Assembly (NCBI GenBank): GCA_016234485.1
Contig: JACRBL010000016.1
Span: 1 to 36,358 of the forward strand
Direction: 5' to 3'
Source: Chloroflexota bacterium
GTDB taxonomy: Bacteria; Chloroflexota; Anaerolineae; Anaerolineales; Villigracilaceae
Length of the DNA: 36,358 nt
The notes below the pieces were generated by a model. That model worked only from the letters and a program-made list of their open reading frames with translations. It searched no databases and was not told the DNA's origin. Made by a program: the position numbers and the translations under genes. Below are positions 14,296 through 23,439 of the stretch, in pieces; position 1 is the first letter of the stretch, and every line of letters begins with the position of its first letter.

Positions 14296-15445
14296 ATTGT
14301 TTTATCAGGCCGCGGTAGAGTTCCTTCAACCGCTCGACCTGTCCTTTCACATTGAATTTATCGTTCACGATCTCCCAGCCGCGCCGACTCATCTGCTCGC
14401 GCAGGGCGGGGTTCGACAACAACTCCACGCACGCGCGGGACAATTCATCGGGACGCGCGGGCTGGACGAGTTTTCCATTTTCGCCGTCGGTCACCATTTC
14501 GGGGACGCCGCCCACTGCGCTGGCGACGATCGGCAGGCGACAGGCCATCGCTTCCGCGAGCACGGTCGGGAGGGCCTCTGTCAGCGTGGGCAGGACGAAG
14601 ACATCGCTCGCGGCCAGGATGCGCGGCACATCGGAGCGCATCCCCGCGAAGATGACGCTTCGATCCACGCCCGCGCGGCGCGCCTCCTCTTCGAGCGCGG
14701 CGCGGTGCGAACCGTCCCCTGCGACGAGATATACCGCCTTCGGACGAGCCTCCAACACCGCAGGCATGGCCTGGATCATGAACTGAATCCCCTTCGGCTG
14801 GCGCAGGACAGCCAGCGTGGTGAGGACTTCCGCGTCGGATGGAATGCCCAGCTCGCGGCGAAGCGCGTCCCGCGTCCCGTCGAGATGGGCGAAGCGGGTC
14901 AGGTCAATCCCGTTGTAGATGGTGATGTTCTGCTTTTCGGGCGCGCCGCTGATCTTGAGATGATACTGCCGCGCTTCCTCCGCCACTGAGATGACGCGGT
15001 CGCAAAAGAGTCGCAGCGACCAAAACTCGATGGTCTGATGCGCCCACGATTTCAGGCGCATGTCTTGTGAGGGCATGGTGTGGAGCGTGCTGACCGAGGG
15101 CAGGCGCGCCCACTTGGACGCGATACTGCCGAGGCTGTCGGCCAGTTCCAGTTGCGTGTGGACGAGGTCTGTTTTGGTTTGCTTAAAATATTTTACCAGG
15201 CGAAGCACGGCGCCCACATCGCGAAGATAGGGGATCGGAAAATAGTCCACGGTGATGCCGAGGGCTTGCAGGTCTTTGGCGATGGGGTTGCCCTCGCGCG
15301 CCTGAAAGACGGCGACGCGCGGCTCAAAGTCTTCGCCGCGCAGTTGTTTGAGGATGGGAATCATCATGCGCTCGGCGCCGCCCATGCCGAGGCCGTCTAT
15401 GAGGAAGGCGATGTTGTATTTGCGGGAGGGAGGGTTAGGTGTCAT
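14285..15445 (-). CDS. Family 4 glycosyltransferase
   Basis: This is a 386-aa enzyme with a clear GT4 signature: FLIDGLGMGGAERM near the N-terminus, IYNGIDLTRF in the middle, LAVLRQPKGIQFMIQAM, LPTLTEALPTVLAEAMACRLP (E-x7-E) and ASAVGGVPEMV. The ATG at 15445 is chosen; a TTG at 15457 extends it by four residues without a better ribosome-binding site. It is preceded by the kinase-fusion gene (55-base gap) and overlaps the next GT4. It probably adds a sugar to the same lipid-linked repeat unit as its neighbour. Confidence 0.88.
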   Translation of the reverse strand: MTPNPPSRKYNIAFLIDGLGMGGAERMMIPILKQLRGEDFEPRVAVFQAREGNPIAKDLQALGITVDYFPIPYLRDVGAVLRLVKYFKQTKTDLVHTQLELADSLGSIASKWARLPSVSTLHTMPSQDMRLKSWAHQTIEFWSLRLFCDRVISVAEEARQYHLKISGAPEKQNITIYNGIDLTRFAHLDGTRDALRRELGIPSDAEVLTTLAVLRQPKGIQFMIQAMPAVLEARPKAVYLVAGDGSHRAALEEEARRAGVDRSVIFAGMRSDVPRILAASDVFVLPTLTEALPTVLAEAMACRLPIVASAVGGVPEMVTDGENGKLVQPARPDELSRACVELLSNPALREQMSRRGWEIVNDKFNVKGQVERLKELYRGLIKQYGR

Positions 15446-15500
15446 GGAAAGATTCAAAATTTGCGCGGAGTCGAACGTCTTTGACGTTCGCTATCCAAAG

Positions 15501-17057
15501 TCAGAGACTTTGGAGTCCGTTTTGCGATAATTCATAAAACAACCAACGCCAGGCTTCCGCGTCGGATTGGTTGGAGCCGAAGTCGAGAGCGGCGCGGGTG
15601 GCTTTTTCGATGCAACACTGCAACATGCCCAAGCGCGCAGGGAGCAGGGAAAATTTGTCCGCCGCGCCGTACGCGGCAAGATAGGCGGAGACGATTTCCG
15701 CGCGCCACTGCGCGAGCAGTTCCGCTGCGCCGCGGGCTTTGGACTGCGCGTCGTGGGTGTGCGTGTTGGCGAGCGCGCCCGCCAAAAGGAAAAGATATAC
15801 GTCGAGGCTCACGTCCGAGTCCCAGCGGGCGTATTGCCAGTCTATCAACATCAGGTCGCCGTGCTTCGCGCCGCGAATGATGTTGCCATGCCAGAAATCG
15901 CCCTGAATGAGAGTCTTGTGCGTGGAGGCCTGCGCCGAAGCCGCCTGCTCCAACTCCGCGAGCAGACGGGACTCTGCTTCACTCGGCGAAAAAAGTTTGC
16001 GAAAGGCTTCGATCTTGCGCGGCAGGTCGGAGGGGACGCGCTCGCCCGCGGCCAACGGTTTCGCCGCGCGCTCGTGAACCTCACGAAGGGAGCGCGCCGC
16101 GTCGCTCGCCAATTTGAGCAGGCGAGCGGGGTCGTTCCACAAGCCGTTGCGCGATGAGTGGATCAGCCCCTGCCCGTCCACGTAGGAGATGACCAGCGCG
16201 GCCTGCCCGTCCACTTCGGCGAGGGCAATCGGTTCGGGCAAACGCCGCGGCGCGTCTTTGCCGAGGAGAGTCCAAATTTCAGAAAGATGTGAGGACTCGG
16301 TCTGCACGACCCAGTTGTTGGACGGTAAACGCGGCGCTTTGGCCACCAGCGAAGGATTCCGCTTGCCGTGTTCGAAGCCCAGGAAGATCACGTTGTCGTT
16401 CAAATCTGCGCCGCCGTTGGAATGCAAAGTCCAGCGCAGGCGCGAAGCGTGGGGCAATTGGGAGGCCGTGATGCGCGTCAACGCGTCGGAGAATGTCTCG
16501 CCGCCGTCGCTGGCAACCGCGAAATAGTTTGGAAGAAGATGCCGTGCGAGTCCCATGAACGGAAAGAGCGCTCCGCTTGCGATCGCGCGTAAAGCCAGAC
16601 GCGGCAGTTTGTGTTCGTAACGATGCGCGAGCATGAACGAGAGTTCCTGCGCGCCGAGCGGCAAAATATATTCGGGGGAAATTAAATCGGGAATGGCCGC
16701 GAAAAATTGGACGGAGCGAAATCCCAGCCCGCGCAGGGAACGCGTCATGGCGGCCAGACTCGCGTCCCGGCGCGCGAAGCCGAAGAGGAGAGTCCCGCCC
16801 GGGCGGAGGAGGTCGCGCAAGGTCGGGAGTGAGGCGGACGCGTCCAAGCCGAGGGGCGCGGCTACGAGGTCGAAGTCGCGCTGCGCGGGCAGGTCGGTCA
16901 GGCTGGAGGCGGTCTCGAAGGGAATCTTTAATTCGCGGAAGGAGCGTCCGAAGTCGCTGTCGCCGCGCTCGAGGAGGAGAATCCGCTCCGTTTTGCGCGC
17001 TGGCAGGAAGAGACGCCAGTCCACCGCGTGGTTGGGAATGTCGGAGACGGAGGGCAT
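15501..17057 (-). CDS. Two-domain protein: methyltransferase-like N-terminus and APH/choline-kinase-like C-terminus
   Basis: This is a 518-aa protein. The N-terminal ~200 residues resemble a class I SAM-dependent methyltransferase (ERILLLERGDSDFG; FDLVAAPLGL; LRPGGTLLFGFARRD), but the Gly-rich SAM loop is weak. The C-terminal ~300 residues carry the signature of aminoglycoside/choline-type phosphotransferases: QGDFWHGN (about 385-392, Brenner-type with Q for the first H) and LIDWQYA (about 402-408, the metal Asp). It may phosphorylate a sugar or small alcohol for decoration of the glycan. It lies 3 bases downstream of the sulfotransferase gene and upstream of two GT4 genes, in the same operon. 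Either domain could be catalytically altered; the substrate is unknown. Confidence 0.72.
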   Translation of the reverse strand: MPSVSDIPNHAVDWRLFLPARKTERILLLERGDSDFGRSFRELKIPFETASSLTDLPAQRDFDLVAAPLGLDASASLPTLRDLLRPGGTLLFGFARRDASLAAMTRSLRGLGFRSVQFFAAIPDLISPEYILPLGAQELSFMLAHRYEHKLPRLALRAIASGALFPFMGLARHLLPNYFAVASDGGETFSDALTRITASQLPHASRLRWTLHSNGGADLNDNVIFLGFEHGKRNPSLVAKAPRLPSNNWVVQTESSHLSEIWTLLGKDAPRRLPEPIALAEVDGQAALVISYVDGQGLIHSSRNGLWNDPARLLKLASDAARSLREVHERAAKPLAAGERVPSDLPRKIEAFRKLFSPSEAESRLLAELEQAASAQASTHKTLIQGDFWHGNIIRGAKHGDLMLIDWQYARWDSDVSLDVYLFLLAGALANTHTHDAQSKARGAAELLAQWRAEIVSAYLAAYGAADKFSLLPARLGMLQCCIEKATRAALDFGSNQSDAEAWRWLFYELSQNGLQSL

Positions 17058-17060
17058 GGC

Positions 17061-17852
17061 TCAGGCCTCGGCGAAGTCGGCGCGGTGCAAGTCTACGAGG
17101 CTGTAGCCGAAACGGTTGAAGCGCGTTTCGAAGCGGTTGATGAGGGATTTGGTCATCAGCCCCGTGAAGAAGCCCTGCTGGTCTTTGCGCCACTTGGCGA
17201 AATATTTATCGTTGACGCCTGAGAGGACTTTTTGTTTATTGGGAAAATCTTCCACACCGAGGAAGTTGTAAATTTGACTCGTCCCCTTGGATGGCTCGGC
17301 GACGAATTGTTCGTAGGTGAGGGTCAGCGCGTTTTTGAGGTGCGGACGATCCTGCATAAAAATTTCATGGCAGACCAGCCAATGTTCCAGGATGCGCGGC
17401 AGGCCGCGCCAGTAGATGCGATATTGCTTGTACCAATTGCGGGTGGCGTAGGAGACAGCCAGCGGATGGCGCAGGAGAATGATGAAATACGAATCGGGGA
17501 ACATGGCCTGCAGGAAGCGCGTGCGGATGAGATTGGGCGGAGACTTTTCGAGCAGGTAGGGTTTTTCCAATTCCCAATAGGGCGACCATTCTTTGAAGAG
17601 TTTGGCGCGGTTCGCGTCGGTGACGAGGGGCGATGTTTCGGTGAGGCGCGCTTCGGGATTAAAGCCAAACTTGCCCGCGCCGCCGTAATAGCCCGAGGGA
17701 TGGTAGACGGTTTGCAGGTGCATTCCTTCGTCTTCGGGCGAGGCGGTGTTGTGAAATCCGCTCAGCGCGGGATGGTCGCGCAGGGAACGAAACATGATGG
17801 ATGTGCCGCTGCGGTGGAGTCCGCAGACGAAGACGAAGCGATGGTTTTGCAT
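17061..17852 (-). CDS. Sulfotransferase family protein
   Basis: This is a 263-aa member of the PAPS-dependent sulfotransferase family. The 5'-phosphosulfate loop is clear at the N-terminus (FVCGLHRSGTSIMFRSL, about 7-23). The 3'-phosphate-binding region follows in FIILLRHPLAVSYATR (about 123-138, with the Arg and Ser positions). It would transfer sulfate from PAPS to a hydroxyl of the glycan or its precursor. It is soluble, with no signal or membrane segment. It sits between Wzx and the kinase fusion in the operon, which supports a role in decorating the exopolysaccharide. No PAPS-synthesis genes are in the window. Confidence 0.85.
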   Translation of the reverse strand: MQNHRFVFVCGLHRSGTSIMFRSLRDHPALSGFHNTASPEDEGMHLQTVYHPSGYYGGAGKFGFNPEARLTETSPLVTDANRAKLFKEWSPYWELEKPYLLEKSPPNLIRTRFLQAMFPDSYFIILLRHPLAVSYATRNWYKQYRIYWRGLPRILEHWLVCHEIFMQDRPHLKNALTLTYEQFVAEPSKGTSQIYNFLGVEDFPNKQKVLSGVNDKYFAKWRKDQQGFFTGLMTKSLINRFETRFNRFGYSLVDLHRADFAEA

Positions 17853-17921
17853 GAAGGGAGTTTCCTTTGCAAGTGAGTTGAGGGAGGAAACGTGTAGCGT
17901 GTTCCGTTTTGAGGATTTATC

Positions 17922-19400
17922 TTAATTTTGCGAACGGTTGAAAACTCGCGCGAGGCGCGTGAAGTTTTCGCGCTCCGTGCGCCAGAGCAGACCGAGATAG
18001 ACGAGCGCGCCGACCATCGCGACGCACAAAAGTTGAGGAAGCGGAGACCAGCCTGAGGTCAAAAAGAGAGTCGCCAGCGCGAGGACGGTCATGGCGAGGC
18101 CAGCGAGGAGGGAGGCGCGGACTTGCGCGAAGATCTCCGCCACGGTCACGTTGACGAAGCGGGTGGCGACGATGAGGCTGACCGTGCGGCGGACGATGAC
18201 GGCGAAGAGATGTCCGTAGGCTACGCCGATCACGCCGTAGAATTGCGCGCCAAGCAAAAGGGACGGGACAATAATGACGATGGAAAAAATTGAAAGTTTG
18301 AGCAGGATGTCTGGTCGGCCAACGGCTTTGTAGATGCCGCCCACGTGGAAGCCGATGGAATAGATCCAGGCGTAGGCCGCGAGGACGCGCAGAATGGGGA
18401 TGATCTCCAGCCACTCTTCGCCGAAGACGACGCGCACGAGCGGGTCAGCCGCGACGATGAGGCCGAGCGTGATGGGCGTGACGATCAATTCCACGAGGCG
18501 GACGGAGCCGAGGAAGCCGCGTCGCATTTCGTCGGGCTTATCTTGAATGGAGGAGAAGGCGGGGAAGGCGATGGTTCCCAAAATCCACAGGTTGCCGATC
18601 ACGAGCAGTTCGGGCAGGCGATAGGCAAAGGTGTAAACGCCGAGAGCGGCGAGTCCAAACACGCGCCCGACGATGAGGTAGTCCACGTTATCAATGAAGA
18701 CGGTCAAAACGTCAGAGCCGACGATGGAGGAGCTGAATTTGAAGAGCGAGGCTGCGATGCCGCGGTCAATGGAAAGACGCGGCCGCCAGGGGAGCAGAAT
18801 CCAGACGAGGATGACGGAGGCGGCCGCGCCTGCGATCTGTCCGAACACCAGCGACCAGACGCCGAATCCCGCCAGCGCCATCCCGATGGAGACAACGGCC
18901 TTGACGAGCGAGTTGCCCATCTCGGGCAGAGCCTTGCGGCGATAATCGAGGTCGCGCAATAACCAGACAACGTGCACCGCGCCAAATGCGTTGATGGCGA
19001 ACGAAATTCCAAGCCAGCGCAGAACGGAGGTCACCTGGGGATCGTTGTAGTAATCTCCCACAAACGGCGCGAGCGGAATGACCAGGAGGGAGAGCAGGAA
19101 TCCCAGGATGATGTTGATGGTGAAGACGGTGTTGGCGGCTTCGTTCACGTCCCCGCGTTTTTGGATGAGGGCGGTACCAAGTCCGAGGTCTTTGATGATC
19201 GTCAAATAGTTGATGGCGACCACAGCCGCGCCCACCACGCCGATCTCGTCTTTGGTGAGCAGGCGCGCCAGAATGGAGGTGACGAGCAGGAGCGTCAGTT
19301 TGCCGAAGCCAAAGGCCAGTAAATTCCAAACGACGCCGCTCGCCACCTTGCGGACCATGTGGTCCTGCTGTTCTGGCAGGTTTTCAGTCTCTTGCGTCAA
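17922..19400 (-). CDS. Wzx-type lipid-linked oligosaccharide flippase (MOP superfamily)
   Basis: This is a 492-aa protein with about 12-14 membrane helices, typical of O-antigen/EPS flippases. The N-terminal segment VASGVVWNLLAFGFGKLT and the cytoplasmic loop LTKDEIGVVGAAVVAINYLT are characteristic. It would move the undecaprenyl-linked repeat unit across the membrane. The listed start is a TTG whose codon overlaps the stop of the polymerase gene (TTGA). An ATG at 19361 (MVRKVASGV) is an alternative, and neither has a strong ribosome-binding site. It lies between the polymerase and the sulfotransferase gene. Confidence 0.88.
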   Translation of the reverse strand: MTQETENLPEQQDHMVRKVASGVVWNLLAFGFGKLTLLLVTSILARLLTKDEIGVVGAAVVAINYLTIIKDLGLGTALIQKRGDVNEAANTVFTINIILGFLLSLLVIPLAPFVGDYYNDPQVTSVLRWLGISFAINAFGAVHVVWLLRDLDYRRKALPEMGNSLVKAVVSIGMALAGFGVWSLVFGQIAGAAASVILVWILLPWRPRLSIDRGIAASLFKFSSSIVGSDVLTVFIDNVDYLIVGRVFGLAALGVYTFAYRLPELLVIGNLWILGTIAFPAFSSIQDKPDEMRRGFLGSVRLVELIVTPITLGLIVAADPLVRVVFGEEWLEIIPILRVLAAYAWIYSIGFHVGGIYKAVGRPDILLKLSIFSIVIIVPSLLLGAQFYGVIGVAYGHLFAVIVRRTVSLIVATRFVNVTVAEIFAQVRASLLAGLAMTVLALATLFLTSGWSPLPQLLCVAMVGALVYLGLLWRTERENFTRLARVFNRSQN

Positions 19401-20887
19401 AATCGGTTTCCGATGAGGGGTTTTTGCTGTCGCTCTTCAAGCAAGTCATACGTGATTTGGATGGCGGCCAGGGTGAGCGCGACCAAAATCCAGAAATAGC
19501 GGATGTACGCGCCATGCAGGAAGGTGGCCGCGACGAGATAGGCGATCAACGATACCTGCATCGCGTTCAACCACGGAAGCCAATCGTGGAGGTGCAGGTC
19601 GGCATCTGCCGCCTGGCGGGCTTTGCCCAATGCGATGAACAGGGCGCCGATTACGCCTGCGAACGCGATGAAACCCAGGACGCCCGTCTCGGCCAAAATT
19701 TGAAGATAGAGGGAATGGGCGTCGCGTTCCTCGGCGCGCAACTCGATGCCAAGCAACTGACTGTAAGACTGGTAATTGTTCTTGTAATTGCCTGCGCCCA
19801 CGCCGATGATGGGATTGGCCTTGAACATTTCGATGCCTGCCAACATTTCACTGCTTCGTCCGCGCAAGGAACTATCCTGGTACACGGCAAATTCATTATT
19901 GCTCGAAGGCGTGAGAATGGAAAGCGAAACCAGCCGCTCGCGATACGTGGCAGGCCAGAATGGAACCGATAAAACGAACAGCCCCACCGCCGTCAGCGCC
20001 GCGAGACGATTGATCCGCTTCTCAAATACGAACATAATCAACAGCGCGACCACTCCCAGCGCGAGATACGCGCCGCGGCTGTAGGTGTTGAGCGTCTCCA
20101 GCATCATGAGTCCCAGCAACCCTGCCACGACCAGTTTGGTGACCTTGCTCCGTTCGTGGAATAACCGAAAGGCGGCGATCGCCATCACAGCGACGACGGT
20201 CTGCCCCCACATATTCGGCGCGTTGATCGGACCTCCCAGCCGCGTGCTCGATCCTTCCACCACCGAGTCGAACTTGACCGAGGCCATGCCAAATAAATCG
20301 CTATCGAAGCGGCCTGTGAAATATTGATACGCGCCCAAAAGGCAAAGGAAGGTTGTTACCCCTACCACCACCCATACCGAGCGTTTCCAGACTTGAGGGC
20401 TTCGCAGGGCATAGAGGATGCAGTAAAGGATGACGATGTCCTTGCCAATGTCCAGGATGGCGGTCATGGCTCGGTCTTTATTATCTGCCACAACGAAGGA
20501 GGCCGCCGTCGCGGCAAAGAGCAGGAAGAGGAAAAACTCCACCCGCGCAGTCTTGCCGCTGCCCGCCGTGGCGCCGCGTCCGGTCTGGAAATATTTAACG
20601 AAAATCGCCAGCGCCACCACGCCCACCAAAGGCTTGATGAGGCTGGGGAAGCCGCGATTGGTCAACTCGTCGGAAATGTTCGTGAAGATGGCGATAATTA
20701 ACACGTCCGCGCCCAAACTCGGCGTGACGTAGATCGCCATCATCAGCGCGATGCCCATGAATCCCAGCGCGGCAAACAAGCCGATATCGGGATCGGGAAA
20801 GCCGATTAGAATCGCCGCCCCGGCGGCCATCGCTACGGCGATCAATATGTAAAGAAAATCTGTTTTTCTGGATTTCTGAACGTCCAT
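19397..20887 (-). CDS. O-antigen polymerase/ligase-like membrane protein (Wzy/WaaL type)
   Basis: This is a 496-aa protein with about ten to twelve membrane helices and one large extracytoplasmic loop (around NEFAVYQDSSLRGRSSEML ... GVGAGNYKNNY). The loop is the region shared by O-antigen ligases and polymerases. The ATG at 20887 is chosen because AAGGAAAAG precedes it; longer in-frame starts upstream run into the repeat element at 20950. The stop overlaps the TTG of wzx. The partner Wzx and Wzz-type proteins in the locus make polymerisation of the repeat unit the more likely role. Confidence 0.85.
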   Translation of the reverse strand: MDVQKSRKTDFLYILIAVAMAAGAAILIGFPDPDIGLFAALGFMGIALMMAIYVTPSLGADVLIIAIFTNISDELTNRGFPSLIKPLVGVVALAIFVKYFQTGRGATAGSGKTARVEFFLFLLFAATAASFVVADNKDRAMTAILDIGKDIVILYCILYALRSPQVWKRSVWVVVGVTTFLCLLGAYQYFTGRFDSDLFGMASVKFDSVVEGSSTRLGGPINAPNMWGQTVVAVMAIAAFRLFHERSKVTKLVVAGLLGLMMLETLNTYSRGAYLALGVVALLIMFVFEKRINRLAALTAVGLFVLSVPFWPATYRERLVSLSILTPSSNNEFAVYQDSSLRGRSSEMLAGIEMFKANPIIGVGAGNYKNNYQSYSQLLGIELRAEERDAHSLYLQILAETGVLGFIAFAGVIGALFIALGKARQAADADLHLHDWLPWLNAMQVSLIAYLVAATFLHGAYIRYFWILVALTLAAIQITYDLLEERQQKPLIGNRF

Positions 20888-20949
20888 CTTTTCCTTCGCT
20901 CTCTCTAAAATGACGATAAGGGTCTGGCTCATGTGTAAACTCTGTGCTG

Positions 20950-21125
20950 TCATTGCGAGGCGGCGTTCTTCCGCAGAAGCAACCCCCGAACCATGGAGGG
21001 GACTGCTCACCTGCCCTGGTACGGCTTAAGCCGCACGGCGCCAGGGGCGTCGGGAAGTTCGCCCTCCTCGCACATCGTCCCGATGTCCGTCGGGAGAAAC
21101 AAGTTGGTCTTCTTCTATACATGAG
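20950..21125. repeat. Diverged copy of a TCATTGCGAGG-type intergenic repeat
   Basis: Upstream of the polymerase gene, in a 317-bp gap, is a sequence beginning GTCATTGCGAGG and containing GAAGCAACCCCC, GGACTGCTCACCTGCCCTGG and CTCCTCGCA. The order of blocks matches the elements at 24187 and 26920, but the identity is much lower. A GC-rich inner part (CCTGG ... CCAGG) could form a hairpin. The rest of the gap (21126-21204) is AT-rich and may hold the promoter of the polymerase unit; no clear motif was seen. Confidence 0.6.
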
Positions 21126-21204
21126 CCAAGTTTTATAAACAATCAAACGTCGCAAACAGTATACAGCATTTACAACATCGCGACAAATCACCCAAAAGAT
21201 AAGC

Positions 21205-22272
21205 CTAACGCGTGATGGGAAAATTCCAATCCAAAACCACATACCACGACGGCGGAATATGGCGAAGCATGTTGGGCGTCCACACGCGGCGATCCCAGTT
21301 GGCGGTCTCGTTGCCCTCGGCATAGGTTTTGGGGTGATCGCTATTGTCCACGATAAAGCCGCCATAGCGTTGCATCGCCAACACCCACACAACGCAACCG
21401 CGCACCATGCGGCAAGCCTGGTTGATCTGCTCCAACGTGACCTCTGGCCGAATTGCCAAACGCGCGCCATCGGGAATATCGAATTGCGACAAGCCATCGC
21501 CGTCCGTCTTCGTGAACGGCGGAATGTAGGCAGGCCAGCCGTTCGCCTCGCAAGTTGACGGCTCGCAGGCGGAGTCGTAGGCCAGCGTCACGGCATGGTC
21601 AATGTAGCCGCGCTCCACTTCGCACGGACGCACGATGCCCGCCAGACTCCCGATCCCCGCGCCGCGATGCGCGAACCCCTTGGGCGGAATACCCGAATTG
21701 TCAATGTGATAACGATAGACGCCGTCGGCGATCCAATTGCCCATCACGATATCGCCGCGAAAAATTCCCCACTCCTCGCCCGTGTCCACATTGACCGCTA
21801 CCAGTTGCGCGTCCGTGCCTGGCGCGGGCAGGGCGTTCGCGGGCAAAGGAACCATCACCACGCCGCCCGATTGTCCGTAATGAATCGTCAAGTCGTCGAG
21901 CGCGTCGCGGAAGCGATTCTTCCGCAACTTCACAGCCACCAACGGCGTGTCGTTATCCACCATGTAAATATTCGGCGCGTACTGGTCTGCGTCCGAGCCG
22001 ATCCACGCATCGCCCGCAAAAAACGCCGCCATCATATTCTGATTTTGCGGATGCACGCGCGCGAAGTCCCAATCAATCGGCACATTCCAAATGGACGAAT
22101 CAGCATACGGACGCTTGCACCAACCTGTGGGCTTGGTGGGGATGGGAACGGCCGTGGCCGTCGCATCATTTCCTGGACGTGGGCTGGGCGCGGCCTGCCC
22201 GAACCTTTCGCCAGGGAGGCAGGATGCCAACAGGCACGCGAGCGCGATCCACAAAACGATTCGACGCGTCAT
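21205..22272 (-). CDS. Secreted lipoprotein, unknown function (possible glycan-active)
   Basis: This is a 355-aa lipoprotein. The signal peptide ends in a lipobox LLASC, with C18 as the lipid-attached residue, followed by a Pro/Thr-rich linker. The main domain (about 48-355) contains DSSIWNVPIDWDFA, HYGQSGGVVMVPLP, FAHRGAGIGSLAGIVRPCEV, GYIDHAVTLAYD and several Cys. I do not recognise a characterised family. The HRGAG...GxIDHA pattern recalls uncharacterised secreted proteins in exopolysaccharide loci. AAGGAT precedes the ATG, and the start is 3 bases from the stop of the acetyltransferase gene, so it is in that operon. It probably acts outside the cytoplasmic membrane on, or next to, the polymer. 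Enzymatic activity is not shown. Confidence 0.72.
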   Translation of the reverse strand: MTRRIVLWIALACLLASCLPGERFGQAAPSPRPGNDATATAVPIPTKPTGWCKRPYADSSIWNVPIDWDFARVHPQNQNMMAAFFAGDAWIGSDADQYAPNIYMVDNDTPLVAVKLRKNRFRDALDDLTIHYGQSGGVVMVPLPANALPAPGTDAQLVAVNVDTGEEWGIFRGDIVMGNWIADGVYRYHIDNSGIPPKGFAHRGAGIGSLAGIVRPCEVERGYIDHAVTLAYDSACEPSTCEANGWPAYIPPFTKTDGDGLSQFDIPDGARLAIRPEVTLEQINQACRMVRGCVVWVLAMQRYGGFIVDNSDHPKTYAEGNETANWDRRVWTPNMLRHIPPSWYVVLDWNFPITR

Positions 22273-22275
22273 TCT

Positions 22276-23439
22276 TTATCCTTGCGAGTCGAATCGATCG
22301 CGAAGCGACTTCAACCGCGCCAACAATCCAGGCATGGACTTCACCTTGTTCCGCGCCGCCAGCAGGGACTGCTCGAAGCGCATGCGGACGGGGCCGCGAA
22401 TCAACCGCATCCACAACATGGGCGCGGAGTGCGTAGCCAGGCTGGATTTGTATTGCGCTTCGCCTGCGAGAAAATCATAGGAATTGAATCCGCGCGAGGC
22501 GTTGTGCAAAATGGCTAGGTAATGTGAAACCAATCCAGGGCGCTGGGCGTTCCCCTCGCCGTAACCAAATCCGCTTTGATAAAAAAGGACATTGCCCTGA
22601 TACAGAAAACAATACAAAAACCCCAATGGGTTCGCGCCCGCGTTGACCTGCAATAATTGAATCTCGCCGCTTTCAAAGCGCTCACGGATCAGACGCTCGT
22701 GGAACTGGCGGAAATAGTCGTTGGTAAACGCGCCAGGCTTGCCGCGTTTTTTCCACTCGCGCTGGTGCATTTCAATCAGTCCCGCGTACATCGTCAGCGC
22801 TTCCGAGAGGTCGCCCGCCTCGCGAATGGTGAGGCCGCCCTCCTGTTCATATTCGCGCAACGACCTGCGGATTTGACTGCGGCGGTTGGAACTGAGCAGG
22901 CTGAGGTAGTCCATGTTGGCGGCGCGGATCTTTTGCAGATCCACCCAATGGGAGTTTTCGATCTTGTCGGTGAGGACGCTGAAAGGGCCGCGAAGGTCCG
23001 CGCTGAGCGACGCGGCTTGGGCGAAGTCTGCGGCGAGGCCGGGGAGGAGGAATTCGTCCCAGGGGCCGATCGCGTGCCACAATTCAGTCCAATTGGGCGC
23101 GAAGTTGGGACGGAGGAGGATGCGGTTGTATTCGATGAAGAGTTGGTCAAAGTGGGAGTTGCCCGTCGCGTTGAGCGCGAAGGTGCGCGAGGACAAAAAG
23201 CCGTAACGCAGTCCGCGGGCGCGACCCGCGAAAAACGCCGCGACCGGCTTCCCGTCCAGAAACGCGGCGAGGAGTTTGATCTCGCGGTCGGCGGGCAGGC
23301 TCGCCAGCCATGCGGACATCCATCCCCATGAATTGAAGAAACTATGCGGAGCCGTCTCTTGCAGGCTCTGCCAAATCTGCCGCGCCAAATCACGCTCGGC
23401 CAGCGCGTTGATGATTTGATAGCGGATGGGAGAGTCCAT
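22276..23439 (-). CDS. GNAT-type acyltransferase of the CelD/BcsL family
   Basis: This is a 387-aa protein whose N-terminal half (NSWGWMSAWLASLP, then EIKLLAAFLDGKPVAAFF, about 37-74) matches the CelD/BcsL acetyltransferase type found in polysaccharide loci and related to FemAB. The C-terminal half has the second GNAT-like lobe (GEIQLLQVNAGANPLGFLYC; FGYGEGNAQRPGLVSHYLAI). It would acylate the polymer or a precursor, or transfer an amino-acyl group. It is soluble with no export signal. Its ATG shares one base with the stop of the upstream membrane-protein gene and its stop lies 3 bases from the lipoprotein start, so all three are one operon. Confidence 0.82.
   Translation of the reverse strand: MDSPIRYQIINALAERDLARQIWQSLQETAPHSFFNSWGWMSAWLASLPADREIKLLAAFLDGKPVAAFFAGRARGLRYGFLSSRTFALNATGNSHFDQLFIEYNRILLRPNFAPNWTELWHAIGPWDEFLLPGLAADFAQAASLSADLRGPFSVLTDKIENSHWVDLQKIRAANMDYLSLLSSNRRSQIRRSLREYEQEGGLTIREAGDLSEALTMYAGLIEMHQREWKKRGKPGAFTNDYFRQFHERLIRERFESGEIQLLQVNAGANPLGFLYCFLYQGNVLFYQSGFGYGEGNAQRPGLVSHYLAILHNASRGFNSYDFLAGEAQYKSSLATHSAPMLWMRLIRGPVRMRFEQSLLAARNKVKSMPGLLARLKSLRDRFDSQG

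Noticed and set aside
20888..21010. N-terminal extension of the polymerase gene
   Set aside because: The extension translates part of an intergenic repeat; the ATG at 20887 has a good ribosome-binding site.
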